DNA from: Polaribacter batillariae
GTDB taxonomy: Bacteria > Bacteroidota > Bacteroidia > Flavobacteriales > Flavobacteriaceae
Length of the DNA stretch: 64,000 nucleotides
Assembly: GCF_017498485.1 (NCBI RefSeq)
Contig: NZ_CP071795.1
Location: 310,001 to 374,000 of the forward strand
Direction of reading: 5' to 3'
Part shown: positions 1 to 10,798 of the stretch, one piece after another
Position numbering within the stretch: the stretch's first letter is position 1
Layout of the letters: each line of letters starts with the position of its first letter
The notes under the pieces: model-generated
Seen by the model: the letters and a program-made list of their open reading frames with translations, nothing else
Told to the model about the DNA's origin: nothing
Databases searched by the model: none
Program-made: the position numbers and the translations under genes

Positions 1-168
1 AATTTAAAACTGATTACAAATTCTTATAATGATAAAAACCAAAACTTAGGAGGTCCTGCAAGTGCAGAAGAAGTTGCTGCTTTTATTGGAAAAATAAAAA
101 AAACTGCGAAACATATTTCTGAAAAAGATATTGAAAATATTAAAAATCAATTTACTTTAAAAAAATAG
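1..168 (+). CDS. C-terminal end of an unidentified protein (cut by window edge)
   Basis: Reading frame 1 is open from the first base and gives 55 residues ending in FTLKK and a TAG stop at 166-168. The tail is polar and Lys-rich (about 11 Lys), with the short segment GGPASAEEVAAFIGKI and no recognisable catalytic motif or membrane segment. It converges with the minus-strand gene that ends at 171, leaving only 2 bp between the two stop codons. I do not recognise the family from this fragment, and the start lies outside the window. Confidence 0.6.
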   Translation, partial: NLKLITNSYNDKNQNLGGPASAEEVAAFIGKIKKTAKHISEKDIENIKNQFTLKK

Positions 169-170
169 GT

Positions 171-551
171 TTACAAGTTTTGGGGTGGAATTTCTGGTAA
201 TTTATTTTTAAAACTTGGTGTGTTTTTCCTGTATGAAATGGCTTTCTTTTTAGAAACCATTACCAATAAATCTTCATTTAAGGTAAACAAAGTAGCAGCT
301 CTAAATTTATTTAGTAATAAACTTTCTACTTCAGATAGTACTTCTTCAAAAGAAAATTGCTTGAATTTTTCTTCGGTTGCATGACGATATTTTAATTCGA
401 AAACTTGTTTTCCTTCAATTATATGCAAACGCATATACACATTTAACAAGCCTTCGTTTTTTCTAAGTGGTTTGCTTAATGTTAGTTTTACAAACGTAAG
501 ATTCGTAAGGCTTTCTTGTAATGTTTCGAAAAGATGTTTAAAATTACTCAT
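171..551 (-). CDS. Conserved hypothetical protein, possibly N-terminal part of a methyltransferase
   Basis: A 126-residue protein starting MSNFKHLFETLQ. It has no signal peptide and no membrane segment. From memory, the pattern LTLSKP, then YMRLHIIEGK, then FELKYRHATEEKFKQF resembles the N-terminal domain that comes before the SAM-binding domain in a family of about 390-residue class I methyltransferases of Bacteroidota. If that is right, this copy stops after PEIPPQNL and lacks the catalytic domain, because the space downstream is occupied by the convergent plus-strand gene. The methyltransferase link is inference; existence of the gene is well supported by its length and start. Confidence 0.55.
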   Translation of the reverse strand: MSNFKHLFETLQESLTNLTFVKLTLSKPLRKNEGLLNVYMRLHIIEGKQVFELKYRHATEEKFKQFSFEEVLSEVESLLLNKFRAATLFTLNEDLLVMVSKKKAISYRKNTPSFKNKLPEIPPQNL

Positions 552-636
552 CTTACAAAGATAAAAAAGCTCAAATTTTAAAACTTGAGCTTTTGTAATT
601 ATTACGATTCTAAGATTTTGAAATAAAGATTATTTC

Positions 637-2409
637 TTATCCTTTAAAATTAATTTTACGCATACGTAAACTGGCTGGTGTTACTTCTAAATACTCGTCA
701 TCTCTAATGTACTCCATACATTCTTCTAAAGAAAAGTCGATTTTTGGGGCGATTTTTACACCATCATCAGAACCAGAAGCCCTAACATTGGTTAATTTTT
801 TACCTTTTATTAAGTTTACACCCATGTCTGTATCTTTACTATTTTCTCCAACAACTTGCCCCTTATAGATTTCTTGATTTGGATCTATAAAGAAACGTCC
901 TCGGTCTTGCAATCTATCAATAGCATACGCTGTTGCTTTACCCGTTTCTGAAGATACAATAGCACCTTTAACCTCTTCCGAAAAATCACCTTTGTAAGGA
1001 CCATATTCAGAAAAACGATGGTTTATAATTGCTGTACCTGCAGTTGCTGTTAAAATTCTATTTCTTAAGCCAATTAGTCCACGAGATGGAATGGTAAATT
1101 CTAAATGTTGTAAGTCTCCTTTTGGTTCCATAACCATTAAATCTCCTTTTCTTAAAGAAACTAAGTTTACTGCTTTAGAAGCAACATCTTCTGGTACATC
1201 TATAGATAAAGTTTCGTAAGGTTCGCACTTTACGCCATCTATTTCTTTTATAATTACTTGTGGTCTTCCTACTTGTAACTCATAGCCTTCTCTACGCATG
1301 GTTTCAATTAATACAGATAAGTGTAAAACTCCACGTCCGAAAACGTTAAATTTATCTTCAGAATCTGTAGTTTCTACCTTTAATGCTAAGTTTTTTTCTA
1401 ATTCTTTAAACAACCTGTCTCTTAAGTGGCGTGATGTTACGTATTTACCTTCTTTACCAAAGAATGGAGAATTGTTAATTGTAAACAACATACTCATTGT
1501 AGGTTGGTCTATTTCTGTTCTTGGCAATGGTTCTGGATTTTCTAAATCGGCAATAGTATCTCCAATTTCGAAACCATCGACACCAGTAATTGCACAAATA
1601 TCTCCACAAGGCACTTTGTTTACTTGCATTTTACCCATTCCTTCGAATACGTGTAATTCTTTAATTCTTACTTTTTTAGTAGAACCGTCTGCTTTACAAA
1701 GCATATAATCTTTGCCAACTTCTAAATCTCCTCTAAATACACGTCCGATTGCAATTCTACCTGTAAAAGGAGAAAAATCTAAAGACGTAATTTGCATTTG
1801 TGGGGTACCTTCGTTGTATTTTGTTTCTGGAATAGATTCTAAAACAGCGTCTAATAGTGGAATAATGTTGTCGGTTTCGTTTTTCCAATCTGTTGACATC
1901 CAATTATTTTTTGCAGAACCATATATGGTTGTAAAATCTAACTGCTCTTCAGTTGCTTCTAGCGCAAACATTAAATCGAATACTTTTTCGTGTACTAAAT
2001 CTGGTGTACAGTTTTCTTTATCTACTTTATTTACAACAACAATTGGTGTTAACCCTAATTCTAAGGCTTTGCCCAATACAAAACGAGTTTGTGGCATTGG
2101 TCCTTCAAAAGCATCTACTAACAATAAAACACCATCTGCCATTTTTAATACACGCTCTACTTCTCCTCCAAAATCGGCGTGACCTGGTGTATCAATTACA
2201 TTAATTTTTGTGTTTTTATAGGTTACAGATACGTTTTTAGAAAGAATTGTAATTCCTCTTTCGCGTTCTAAATCGTTATTATCTAACAATAAATCTGTAC
2301 GTTCTTTACGATCGTCTAAAACTTTTGCTTGATCTATAATTTTATCTACCAAAGTTGTTTTACCATGATCTACGTGGGCAATAATTGCGATGTTTCTTAT
2401 TGATTGCAT
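637..2409 (-). CDS. typA: Ribosome-associated translational GTPase TypA/BipA
   Basis: A 590-residue translation-factor GTPase related to EF-G/LepA that acts on the 70S ribosome and in 50S assembly under stress or cold. The G motifs are clear: AHVDHGKT at residues 11-18, RGIT at 51-54, DTPGH at 73-77 and NKVD at 127-130. The length matches the family (about 600). The ATG at 2409 is chosen because it gives the standard start MQSIRNIAII; the frame stays open for 51 more codons upstream but that stretch looks non-coding. A TAnnTTTG -7 box (TACTTTTG) lies upstream at 2439-2432. The gene appears to be transcribed alone. Confidence 0.97.
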   Translation of the reverse strand: MQSIRNIAIIAHVDHGKTTLVDKIIDQAKVLDDRKERTDLLLDNNDLERERGITILSKNVSVTYKNTKINVIDTPGHADFGGEVERVLKMADGVLLLVDAFEGPMPQTRFVLGKALELGLTPIVVVNKVDKENCTPDLVHEKVFDLMFALEATEEQLDFTTIYGSAKNNWMSTDWKNETDNIIPLLDAVLESIPETKYNEGTPQMQITSLDFSPFTGRIAIGRVFRGDLEVGKDYMLCKADGSTKKVRIKELHVFEGMGKMQVNKVPCGDICAITGVDGFEIGDTIADLENPEPLPRTEIDQPTMSMLFTINNSPFFGKEGKYVTSRHLRDRLFKELEKNLALKVETTDSEDKFNVFGRGVLHLSVLIETMRREGYELQVGRPQVIIKEIDGVKCEPYETLSIDVPEDVASKAVNLVSLRKGDLMVMEPKGDLQHLEFTIPSRGLIGLRNRILTATAGTAIINHRFSEYGPYKGDFSEEVKGAIVSSETGKATAYAIDRLQDRGRFFIDPNQEIYKGQVVGENSKDTDMGVNLIKGKKLTNVRASGSDDGVKIAPKIDFSLEECMEYIRDDEYLEVTPASLRMRKINFKG

Positions 2410-2484
2410 TTGTACTTTCTTAAATTTCGTGCAAAAGTAGTGTTTTAATATTAATTGTTTGTTTATTATTTTTAGCATTTGCTT

Positions 2485-2526
2485 AAAAACGAAAAAACCT
2501 GCATTCAAGCAGGTTTTTTCGTTTTT
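2485..2526 (-). terminator. Intrinsic terminator after the outer-membrane barrel gene
   Basis: A perfect 18-bp inverted repeat (2485-2502 and 2509-2526) with a 6-nt loop. The core is AACCTGC/GCAGGTT with A/T tracts on the outside, so it can act in both directions. It lies just after the stop of the minus-strand barrel gene (2540) and upstream of typA. Confidence 0.9.
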
Positions 2527-2539
2527 AATGTGATTTAAT

Positions 2540-3163
2540 TTATAGAGAAAATAACACTCCAAAATTAATAGCTTGTCTAGAATTTTTTACAGAGACACTA
2601 GAATCATTTCTTTTAAAAACATCGTTAAAAGCTCCTTGACCATCGAATTCTACAAATAATTTTGTGTTTTCGCTTACTTCGAACTTATATCCTATCCCTA
2701 AAGCTAGCCCAATGTCTGTACCTTCAAATGCATCAGATACATCTCTATTGATAGCTTCTGCTTCTGCATCTAATAAAAAACCTAAATACAAACCAAAGTT
2801 TAAATACCAATTTCTCTTAGAGCCAAAGTGCCAATTTGCCATTACTGGCAACGTTAAATAAGTTAATTTAAAATCTGTAGTAGTTTGAAAGCCATTTTCA
2901 TCGTCAAAAAAACCATCTGCCCAACCTTTTTGATCGTAAATTAGTTTCGATTTGATACCCCATCTATCAGAGAAATAATACTCACCACTTACAGCAAAGT
3001 TAAAACCGGTAACAGAATTTGTAGTTTGATTTGAGTTGTTGCTTGCTATTAAATTTGCAAAATTAACACCAATATTACCACCTACTTCAATTGCACCTTT
3101 TTCTTGTGCTTGAATATTAACAACTGCTAAAAAAAGGGTAACAACAAAAATAATTTTTTTCAT
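2540..3163 (-). CDS. Outer-membrane beta-barrel protein
   Basis: A 207-residue secreted protein. A Sec signal peptide (MKKIIFVVTLFLAVVNIQAQ) is followed by alternating hydrophobic/polar strands rich in Gly and aromatics (IEVGGNIGVNFANL, YYFSDRWGIKSKL, IGLALGIGYKF). It ends in VLFSL, typical of a last barrel strand. This fits the OmpX/PorT-like outer-membrane beta-barrel family of Bacteroidota; specific function is unknown. A -7 box TATTTTTG lies at 3202-3195. The strong hairpin at 2485-2526 ends the transcript. Confidence 0.85.
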   Translation of the reverse strand: MKKIIFVVTLFLAVVNIQAQEKGAIEVGGNIGVNFANLIASNNSNQTTNSVTGFNFAVSGEYYFSDRWGIKSKLIYDQKGWADGFFDDENGFQTTTDFKLTYLTLPVMANWHFGSKRNWYLNFGLYLGFLLDAEAEAINRDVSDAFEGTDIGLALGIGYKFEVSENTKLFVEFDGQGAFNDVFKRNDSSVSVKNSRQAINFGVLFSL

Positions 3164-3314
3164 AATTTTTAATTTATATTTTAATTTAAGTCGGCAAAAA
3201 TATAAAATACATTTAATTTAAGAAGTCTTCTTCTTAAAATATTTGCTTTATTATCTCAAAAATTTCGGAAAAAGCAGCAACTTTATTTTGTGATGAATTT
3301 TATAGAGATTCAAC

Positions 3315-4364
3315 TTAAAAACAACCTCCTTTTAGATTTATTAACTCTAAATTAGGATATTTCTCTTTTAACAAATTAATGGCTTTTTTGCTACGAAAAC
3401 CAGACTTGCAATACACCACTAAATCTTTATTTTGATGAATTTCGTTTATCCTCTTTGGTAAATCTGCTAAAGGAATGTGTTGCCCACCAATATGAAATTT
3501 TTCTCTTTCGGAAAATACTCTCACATCTAATAAGTTGTATTTTTTGCTGTTTTTCTTTACCTCTTCCAAAGAAATTTCTTTTATTGGAACAATTCCACAG
3601 AAAAAATCGTAATTTTTTTCTAAAGCAACAATTTTTATTGTTGTATCTTTTTTAAAGTTTAGCACTATTTGTTGCATATTTAAAGCATTAAATAACAACA
3701 ACTTATTGGTTAACAAATCTCCTATTCCACAAATTAATTTAATGGCTTCATTTGCTTGCAAACTTCCAATAATTCCTGGCAACACACCTAACACGCCAAT
3801 TTCTGAACAATTTGGGGAATCTGCTGGATTTGGCGGTGTTGGATAAAGACATCTATAAGTTGCACTTCCTTTGAAATTAAACACGCTAACTTGGCCTTCG
3901 AACTTAAAAATAGCTCCATAGATTAAAGGTGTATTGGTTAGTAGAGATGCATCGTTTGTTAGGTAACGAGTGGCAAAATTATCACTTCCATCAATAACAA
4001 CATCATATTTATTAAAGAGTGAAATTGCATTTTTATTCGATAATTTTTCTTTATAAATGGTAAAGTTTATATTCGGATTTAATTTTGATAATCTTTTTGC
4101 AGCTCTTTCTGCTTTTGAAAACCCAACATCGTCTATTGTATATAAAATTTGACGTTGTAAATTGCTTTTATCTACCAGATCATTATCAATAATACCAATT
4201 GTACCAACACCAGCAGCCGTTAAATACTGTAAAACAGGACAACCCAAACCACCTGCGCCAACCACTAAAACTTTGGCTTGTTTTAATTTTAATTGTCCTT
4301 CTTCTCCTATTTCTTCTAAAATAAGATGTCGATTGTATTGCTTTTTTTCTTCCGAAGTTAACAT
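3315..4364 (-). CDS. thiF: HesA/MoeB/ThiF-type adenylyltransferase with C-terminal rhodanese domain
   Basis: The E1-like enzyme that adenylates the C-terminal Gly-Gly of ThiS; the fused rhodanese domain probably supplies sulfur. The ATP-binding loop VVGAGGLGCPV is near the N-terminus, followed by the DLVDKSNLQRQ segment typical of MoeB/ThiF. The C-terminal 100 residues form a rhodanese domain with the active-site loop VVYCKSGFRS. I take the ATG at 4364 (MLTSEEKKQYNRH), which begins at the usual family start, 5 nt after thiH; an upstream ATG at 4403 would overlap thiH. It is the last gene of the thiamine operon. A moeB-like role in molybdopterin synthesis is possible, but the operon context favours thiamine. 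Confidence 0.9.
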   Translation of the reverse strand: MLTSEEKKQYNRHLILEEIGEEGQLKLKQAKVLVVGAGGLGCPVLQYLTAAGVGTIGIIDNDLVDKSNLQRQILYTIDDVGFSKAERAAKRLSKLNPNINFTIYKEKLSNKNAISLFNKYDVVIDGSDNFATRYLTNDASLLTNTPLIYGAIFKFEGQVSVFNFKGSATYRCLYPTPPNPADSPNCSEIGVLGVLPGIIGSLQANEAIKLICGIGDLLTNKLLLFNALNMQQIVLNFKKDTTIKIVALEKNYDFFCGIVPIKEISLEEVKKNSKKYNLLDVRVFSEREKFHIGGQHIPLADLPKRINEIHQNKDLVVYCKSGFRSKKAINLLKEKYPNLELINLKGGCF

Positions 4365-4369
4365 TCTTT

Positions 4370-5488
4370 TTACACTTTTTCGAATTGTTCCCAATCTTTC
4401 CAAACTACTTCTAAATTATTGTTTTTTAACATTTCTACGACTTCTTCTGTGCTTCTTTCGTCAGAAATTTCGAATTGTTCTAAAGATTGTGGTGCTACTG
4501 AATACCCTCCAGGATTTGTTTTAGATTCGGCACTAATGGAAGTAATGCCTAAGTGAACGATATGGTTTCTAAATCGCTCACTTTCTCTTGTAGAAATAGA
4601 TAATTCTAAATTTTCGTCTAACAAACGAAATGCGCAAATTAATTGTACCAAATCGGCATCTGTCATTGTTACTTTAGGTTCTAAACCTCCAGAGTGTGGT
4701 CTTAATCGAGGAAAAGAAATAGAATATTTAGTTTTCCAATATTTTTTTTGTAAATATTGTAAGTGTAAAGCTGTAAAAAAACTATCTGCTCGCCAATCTT
4801 CTAGCCCAAACAAAGCGCCCAAACCTATTTTGTGTATTTCTGCTTTTCCTAATCTGTCTGGTGTATCTAAACGATAATCGAAATTAGATTTTTTTCCTTT
4901 TGGATGGTGTTTTTTATACGCTTCTCGATGGTATGTTTCTTGATATACCAATACGGCATACAAACCGCTCTCGATTAACAATTCGTACTCTTTTTGGTCT
5001 AAAGGCTGAACTTCTATTGTAATATTCGAAAATTTTGAACGAATTAGCTCAATTGCATTGTTTATATAATCAATACCAACCGTTTTATTGGCTTCGCCAG
5101 TAACCAACAAAATATGATCGTATCCTTTTTTCTTTAAAAAAGTGACTTCTTTTAAAATTTCGGCATCTGTTAAAGTTCGTCTTGGTATTTTATTTGTGAT
5201 GCTAAAACCACAATATGTACAAATATTTTGGCATTCGTTGCTCAAATACATGGGTGCGTACATTTGAATGGTGTTCCCAAATTTATTTTTAGTAATTCTT
5301 TGGCTTTTTTGTGCCATTTCTTCTAAAAATGGTTTTCCTGCAGGAGAAATTAAAGCTTTAAAATCTTCTAAATTCAGTTTTTCTTTTTCTAGTGCATTTT
5401 TAACATCTGCTGTTGTTTTATCGAAAATACTTTTTAACGTAGTATCCCAATTATAAGTATCGAAAATTGCTTTAAAATTGCTCATCAT
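4370..5488 (-). CDS. thiH: 2-iminoacetate synthase ThiH (radical SAM, tyrosine lyase)
   Basis: A 372-residue radical-SAM enzyme that splits tyrosine into p-cresol and dehydroglycine (2-iminoacetate), the glycine-derived input for thiazole formation by ThiG. The [4Fe-4S] motif CQNICTYC (CxxxCxxC) is followed by GFSITNKIPRRTLT, typical of ThiH. Length is normal. It begins at the base immediately after the thiG stop codon, so the two are probably translationally coupled. ThiH rather than ThiO implies the anaerobic-type, tyrosine-based route. Confidence 0.96.
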   Translation of the reverse strand: MMSNFKAIFDTYNWDTTLKSIFDKTTADVKNALEKEKLNLEDFKALISPAGKPFLEEMAQKSQRITKNKFGNTIQMYAPMYLSNECQNICTYCGFSITNKIPRRTLTDAEILKEVTFLKKKGYDHILLVTGEANKTVGIDYINNAIELIRSKFSNITIEVQPLDQKEYELLIESGLYAVLVYQETYHREAYKKHHPKGKKSNFDYRLDTPDRLGKAEIHKIGLGALFGLEDWRADSFFTALHLQYLQKKYWKTKYSISFPRLRPHSGGLEPKVTMTDADLVQLICAFRLLDENLELSISTRESERFRNHIVHLGITSISAESKTNPGGYSVAPQSLEQFEISDERSTEEVVEMLKNNNLEVVWKDWEQFEKV

Positions 5489-6259
5489 TTAATTTAAAAA
5501 AGAGGTTAAAGGGCTACTTGCTTCTGCTTTTTGACTAATTGGTGCCAGCTTTGCCTCGTAAGCCATTCTACCTGCTTTAACAGCTATTTTAAATGCTTTT
5601 GCCATTTGAACAGGGTTTTTAGAAACTGCAATTGCGGTATTTACCAAAACTGCATCTGCCCCCAATTCCATTGCAAATGCAGCGTGCGAAGGTGCACCAA
5701 TACCAGCATCTACAATTACAGGAACATTCGATTGTTCTATAATAATTTCTAAAAACTCTTGTGTTTTTAAGCCTTTATTGCTTCCAATGGGTGCTCCTAA
5801 AGGCATAACGCATTGTACACCAACTTGCTCTAATCTTTTGCATAAAACTGGGTCTGCATGAATATAAGGCATTACTACAAAACCTAATTTTACCAATTCT
5901 TCTGCAGCTTTTAGGGTTTCTATAGGATCTGGCAATAAATATCTTGGATCTGGATGAATTTCTAATTTTACCCAATTTGTTTCCAAAGCTTCTCTCGACA
6001 ATTCTGCTGCAAAAATGGCTTCTTTTGCAGTTCTTACGCCAGAGGTATTGGGTAAAAGATTTATTCTAGGATCATTTAAATGCGATAAAATATCGTCTTC
6101 TTCGTTTTTAATATCTACTCTTTTTAAAGCCACTGTTATCAACTCGCTTTCCGAGGCTAATAAAGATTCTTTCATTAATTTTGAAGAACTAAATTTTCCT
6201 GTTCCTGTAAATAACCGCGACGTAAATTTTTTATCTGCAATTTCTAGTTTCTCGTTCAT
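5489..6259 (-). CDS. thiG: Thiazole synthase ThiG
   Basis: A 256-residue TIM-barrel enzyme that forms thiazole phosphate from deoxyxylulose 5-phosphate, the ThiS thiocarboxylate and 2-iminoacetate. The Schiff-base lysine lies in [16 protein letters not shown]. The phosphate-binding region [20 protein letters not shown] is present, as is the family N-terminus with [12 protein letters not shown]. It lies 23 nt after thiE and abuts thiH. Confidence 0.97.
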   Translation of the reverse strand: MNEKLEIADKKFTSRLFTGTGKFSSSKLMKESLLASESELITVALKRVDIKNEEDDILSHLNDPRINLLPNTSGVRTAKEAIFAAELSREALETNWVKLEIHPDPRYLLPDPIETLKAAEELVKLGFVVMPYIHADPVLCKRLEQVGVQCVMPLGAPIGSNKGLKTQEFLEIIIEQSNVPVIVDAGIGAPSHAAFAMELGADAVLVNTAIAVSKNPVQMAKAFKIAVKAGRMAYEAKLAPISQKAEASSPLTSFLN

Positions 6260-6282
6260 AATTACTTTTATTATTTGTAATT

Positions 6283-6918
6283 CTATTGTTTTACCAATTT
6301 ATGTTGTTTCGACGATTTTAAAATTTTATAAAAATCTGAAATTCGATTAAAATCTCTTGTAATTTCTTGTGAAATAGCAATTCCGTAAACCCCCGAATTT
6401 ATAAGTGTTGCCACATTTTTTAAAGAAATGCCACCAATTGCTATTATTGGAATGTTTGTTTTTAACGAGGTATTGATTGTTTTATACCCTTCTATTCCTA
6501 AAATAGGACTCAAATTCTTTTTTGTTTTTGTAAATTGAAAAGGTCCTAAACCAATGTAGTTTACCTTTTTTTCTAATAAAATTTTACAGTCTTCTAAAGT
6601 ATTTGCTGTGCCTCCAATCATATAAGAATCTCCTAAATAAGCACGTGCTTTTGAGGGACATTCATCATTTTTTCCTAAATGAACTCCATCTGCTTTTACC
6701 TCTTTTACAATTTTATAATAATCGTTAATAATTAATTTTGTTTGATAATTTTTTGTAATTTCTCTAGCTTTTTTTGCTGTTTCTAAAATAATTTCAGGAG
6801 CAACATTTTTTAATCGAAGTTGTACCCATTTTACACCAGAAACACAAGCTTTTTCTATATTTCTTAAATGTTCTTCGGAAGTTTTGCCCTGTGTAATGTA
6901 TTGTAATTCGCTTATCAT
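6283..6918 (-). CDS. thiE: Thiamine-phosphate synthase ThiE
   Basis: A 211-residue enzyme that joins HMP-pyrophosphate and thiazole phosphate to give thiamine monophosphate. Family motifs are all present: [35 protein letters not shown] and the phosphate loop IIAIGGI. This is the better preserved of two ThiE-like genes in the operon. It starts 3 nt after the thiD stop. Confidence 0.95.
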   Translation of the reverse strand: MISELQYITQGKTSEEHLRNIEKACVSGVKWVQLRLKNVAPEIILETAKKAREITKNYQTKLIINDYYKIVKEVKADGVHLGKNDECPSKARAYLGDSYMIGGTANTLEDCKILLEKKVNYIGLGPFQFTKTKKNLSPILGIEGYKTINTSLKTNIPIIAIGGISLKNVATLINSGVYGIAISQEITRDFNRISDFYKILKSSKQHKLVKQ

Positions 6919-6921
6919 AAA

Positions 6922-7674
6922 TTAATAAATATGGGTACCTAATAAGCTTTTATTAGAAATTAAAAAATTTTCTGTGTATTTTTTTGCTTTTTTTGAAGCC
7001 TCTTCTATAGACAATTCTTTTTGTAAATTAGAAGCCAATGCCGCAGATAACACGCAACCACTTCCGTGTTTTTTATAAACTTTAGTTATTGCTGGTACAA
7101 TATTTAATTTTACGGTTGTCTTATAATAGACTTCATCCCAACCTTTTTTATCTTCTCTATGACCTCCTTTTAAATAAATATTTGTTTTTTTAGAAATAAA
7201 TGCAATGGTTTCATCGATAGATTTATTCGGGAATAAAGCCTTTATTTCGTCGTAATTTGGTGTTATAAAATCGCAATAATAGAGCACTTTTTCGAAAATT
7301 TTTAGGTTTTGTTTTGAATGAAAATTAAACCCTGCACTCGCTTTTAATATGGGGTCTAATACTATTTTTATCGCAGAATTTAACTTTTTTAATGTTTGAA
7401 CTACCTCCAATAAAACATTCCAAGATTGAATAATGCCTATTTTAACTACAGCAATCTCAAAACGTTCAAACAAGGTTTTAATTTGATTGATAATTATTTC
7501 TTTTTCAATCCAAATACATTCTTTAAAATCAATATCATTTTGAATGGTAACTGCTGTACATACCGATAAACCGTACAAACCATGTGCTTCAAATGTTTTA
7601 ATATCTGAAGTAACGCCTGCACCACTAGAGGGGTCTAAACCTGCTACAGTTAATATGTAGTTTTTTTTGTTCAA
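6922..7674 (-). CDS. thiD: Hydroxymethylpyrimidine (phosphate) kinase ThiD
   Basis: A 250-residue ribokinase-fold enzyme that phosphorylates HMP and HMP-P. The N-terminal substrate motif VAGLDPSSGAGVTSDIKTF and the anion-hole/catalytic motif HGSGCVLSAALAS near residue 205 are typical. It lies between the two ThiE-like genes in the operon. Confidence 0.95.
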   Translation of the reverse strand: MNKKNYILTVAGLDPSSGAGVTSDIKTFEAHGLYGLSVCTAVTIQNDIDFKECIWIEKEIIINQIKTLFERFEIAVVKIGIIQSWNVLLEVVQTLKKLNSAIKIVLDPILKASAGFNFHSKQNLKIFEKVLYYCDFITPNYDEIKALFPNKSIDETIAFISKKTNIYLKGGHREDKKGWDEVYYKTTVKLNIVPAITKVYKKHGSGCVLSAALASNLQKELSIEEASKKAKKYTENFLISNKSLLGTHIY

Positions 7675-7715
7675 TTTTTATATTTTAATTCTCAATTTCA
7701 ATAAAATTTACAATA

Positions 7716-8318
7716 TTAATGTATTACAGAAGTTTCGTAACATTCTTTTATTTTTTTAAAGCTATCTACTGGTTTTTCTGTATTCCAAACACCACCTAAA
7801 ACGCCAATGCCTTTAAACCCGAGATTTATCGTTTCTTTTATCGTTTGGGTATGAATGCCCCCCATACCAATTATTTTTTTATTGATATGGTTTACATTAA
7901 AACCTTTTCCATTATACCCTTTTTTAGATATTGATGAAAAAACAGGACTTAACAAATAATAATCGAAATCGAAATAACAAGCCTCTAAAACTGCTGGTTC
8001 GTGGAAAGAAGAGCTAATTGTTTTACCAATTATGTTTAAATTTTTAGAATACTCGCTAAAATTGTGAATACAGTCGATTCTTTTTTGTTCTTGAAAATGG
8101 ATGCCTTTTAAATTGAAACTATTTACGAGTTCATGAAAATAATGAACCACAATTCTATGATGATATTTTTTATCTATTTGATTTAAATAGGCAACATGTT
8201 CTTGGTAGTTTTTTTCTGGTTTTCTAAGATGAAACCATTCTAAACCTTCTTTAAATAATTGGTTTAGCAGTGCTACTTCGTTTGGAACCTCTTTTTCTGG
8301 AGAAATTAAAATTATCAT
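7716..8318 (-). CDS. Second ThiE/TenI-family protein
   Basis: A 200-residue TIM-barrel protein of the thiamine-phosphate synthase/TenI superfamily, clearly diverged from ThiE at 6283-6918. It keeps FHLRKPEKN, KGIHFQEQ, SPVFSSISKKGYNGKGF and the IIGMGGI phosphate loop, but has lost parts of the pyrimidine-binding ThiE signature (no HLGxxD). TenI-like members often act as thiazole tautomerase or have lost synthase activity, so the exact role is open. It lies downstream of thiC across a 157-nt gap holding a structured element. Confidence 0.8.
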   Translation of the reverse strand: MIILISPEKEVPNEVALLNQLFKEGLEWFHLRKPEKNYQEHVAYLNQIDKKYHHRIVVHYFHELVNSFNLKGIHFQEQKRIDCIHNFSEYSKNLNIIGKTISSSFHEPAVLEACYFDFDYYLLSPVFSSISKKGYNGKGFNVNHINKKIIGMGGIHTQTIKETINLGFKGIGVLGGVWNTEKPVDSFKKIKECYETSVIH

Positions 8319-8330
8319 AATACTTGTGAG

Positions 8331-8463
8331 TTAGGGATTGAAATGGCATCCTTTTTAGTTGTTCGTTCGAGTGAATTTGTGAAGAATGAACAAATTTATA
8401 TCGAGAACAAACTAAAAAGATATAATGGAAAGCCCGACCACGCTTTTTTTTAAGCGTGGGAAC
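8331..8463 (-). repeat. Palindromic structured intergenic element between thiC and the second thiE gene
   Basis: About 130 bp that can fold on itself within the polycistronic transcript. Nested inverted repeats are visible: CCTTTTTAGTTGTTCG (8350-8365) against CGAGAACAAACTAAAAAG (8402-8419), AATTTGT (8374-8380) against ACAAATT (8390-8396), and CCACGCTT (8438-8445) against AAGCGTGG (8452-8459). The edge sequence GGGATTGAAATGGCATCC and the partner GATATAATGGAAAGCCCG recall, from memory, a recurrent intergenic palindrome of Flavobacteriia. No T-run follows the hairpins on the minus strand, so it is not a standard terminator. Confidence 0.6.
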
Positions 8464-8475
8464 TTCCAAATAATT

Positions 8476-10368
<1,893 letters not shown>

Positions 10369-10375
10369 TTAATGA

Positions 10376-10579
10376 TTAACCTCCTTGAGTAGATTTGATA
10401 ATTAAAACATTGTCGTTATCTTGAAGCAACCGAATAGACCAATCAGTTTTCTTAATTATAGTACCATTTATGGCAACAGCAATTCCGTTCGTTTTTATTT
10501 TAAAAAAACGAATTAATTCTTCTAAAGCTAAGATTTCTGAAAATTGATGATTTTCTTGGTTTACTTTTATCGTAATCAT
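10376..10579 (-). CDS. thiS: Sulfur carrier protein ThiS
   Basis: A 67-residue ubiquitin-fold carrier ending in the required Gly-Gly (KSTQGG). The C-terminus is adenylated by ThiF and turned into a thiocarboxylate that feeds ThiG. First gene of the operon, 58 nt downstream of the TPP riboswitch. Confidence 0.95.
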   Translation of the reverse strand: MITIKVNQENHQFSEILALEELIRFFKIKTNGIAVAINGTIIKKTDWSIRLLQDNDNVLIIKSTQGG

Positions 10580-10637
10580 ATTTATAAAATATTACTGTAA
10601 ACCTAAAAGAAGTAGTTCTGTACACTACAGTCTAAGT

Positions 10638-10717
10638 AACTTTTTCCTACGTTGGTGTTAACCAAATCAGGTTCTAAGGATATTTCTCAAACTAACTTAA
10701 TAGCTACTCCTAAAGTT
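10638..10717 (-). promoter_or_regulatory. TPP (THI-box) riboswitch of the thiamine operon
   Basis: The minus strand carries the THI-box core: TTAGGAGT, then TTGAGA, then AACCTGATTTGG, then CACCAACGTAGGA. The closing stem P1 is AACTTT (10717-10712) with AAAGTT (10643-10638). After it the leader contains GTAGT-7 nt-ACTAC followed by TTCTTTT, and an overlapping CTGTA/TACAG alternative; these may be the expression platform. Thiamine pyrophosphate binding is expected to repress the whole operon. Confidence 0.95.
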
Positions 10718-10724
10718 TACACGA

Positions 10725-10732
10725 CAAATATA
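10725..10732 (-). promoter_or_regulatory. -7 box of the thiamine operon
   Basis: TATATTTG on the minus strand is a perfect match to the Bacteroidota TAnnTTTG element. It lies 7 bp upstream of the riboswitch P1 stem, so the transcript would start almost exactly at the aptamer. No clear TTTG -33 element was seen. Confidence 0.65.
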
Positions 10733-10798
10733 TTGTATTATTTATTTAAAAAATCGATTTTTAACTATTTTTATATTAATTGTAAAAAATACGATTGA

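Noticed and set aside
8251..8469. 72-codon open frame between thiC and the second thiE gene
   Set aside because: It lies mostly in the palindromic element and overlaps the thiE2 start in another frame; composition fits non-coding RNA structure.
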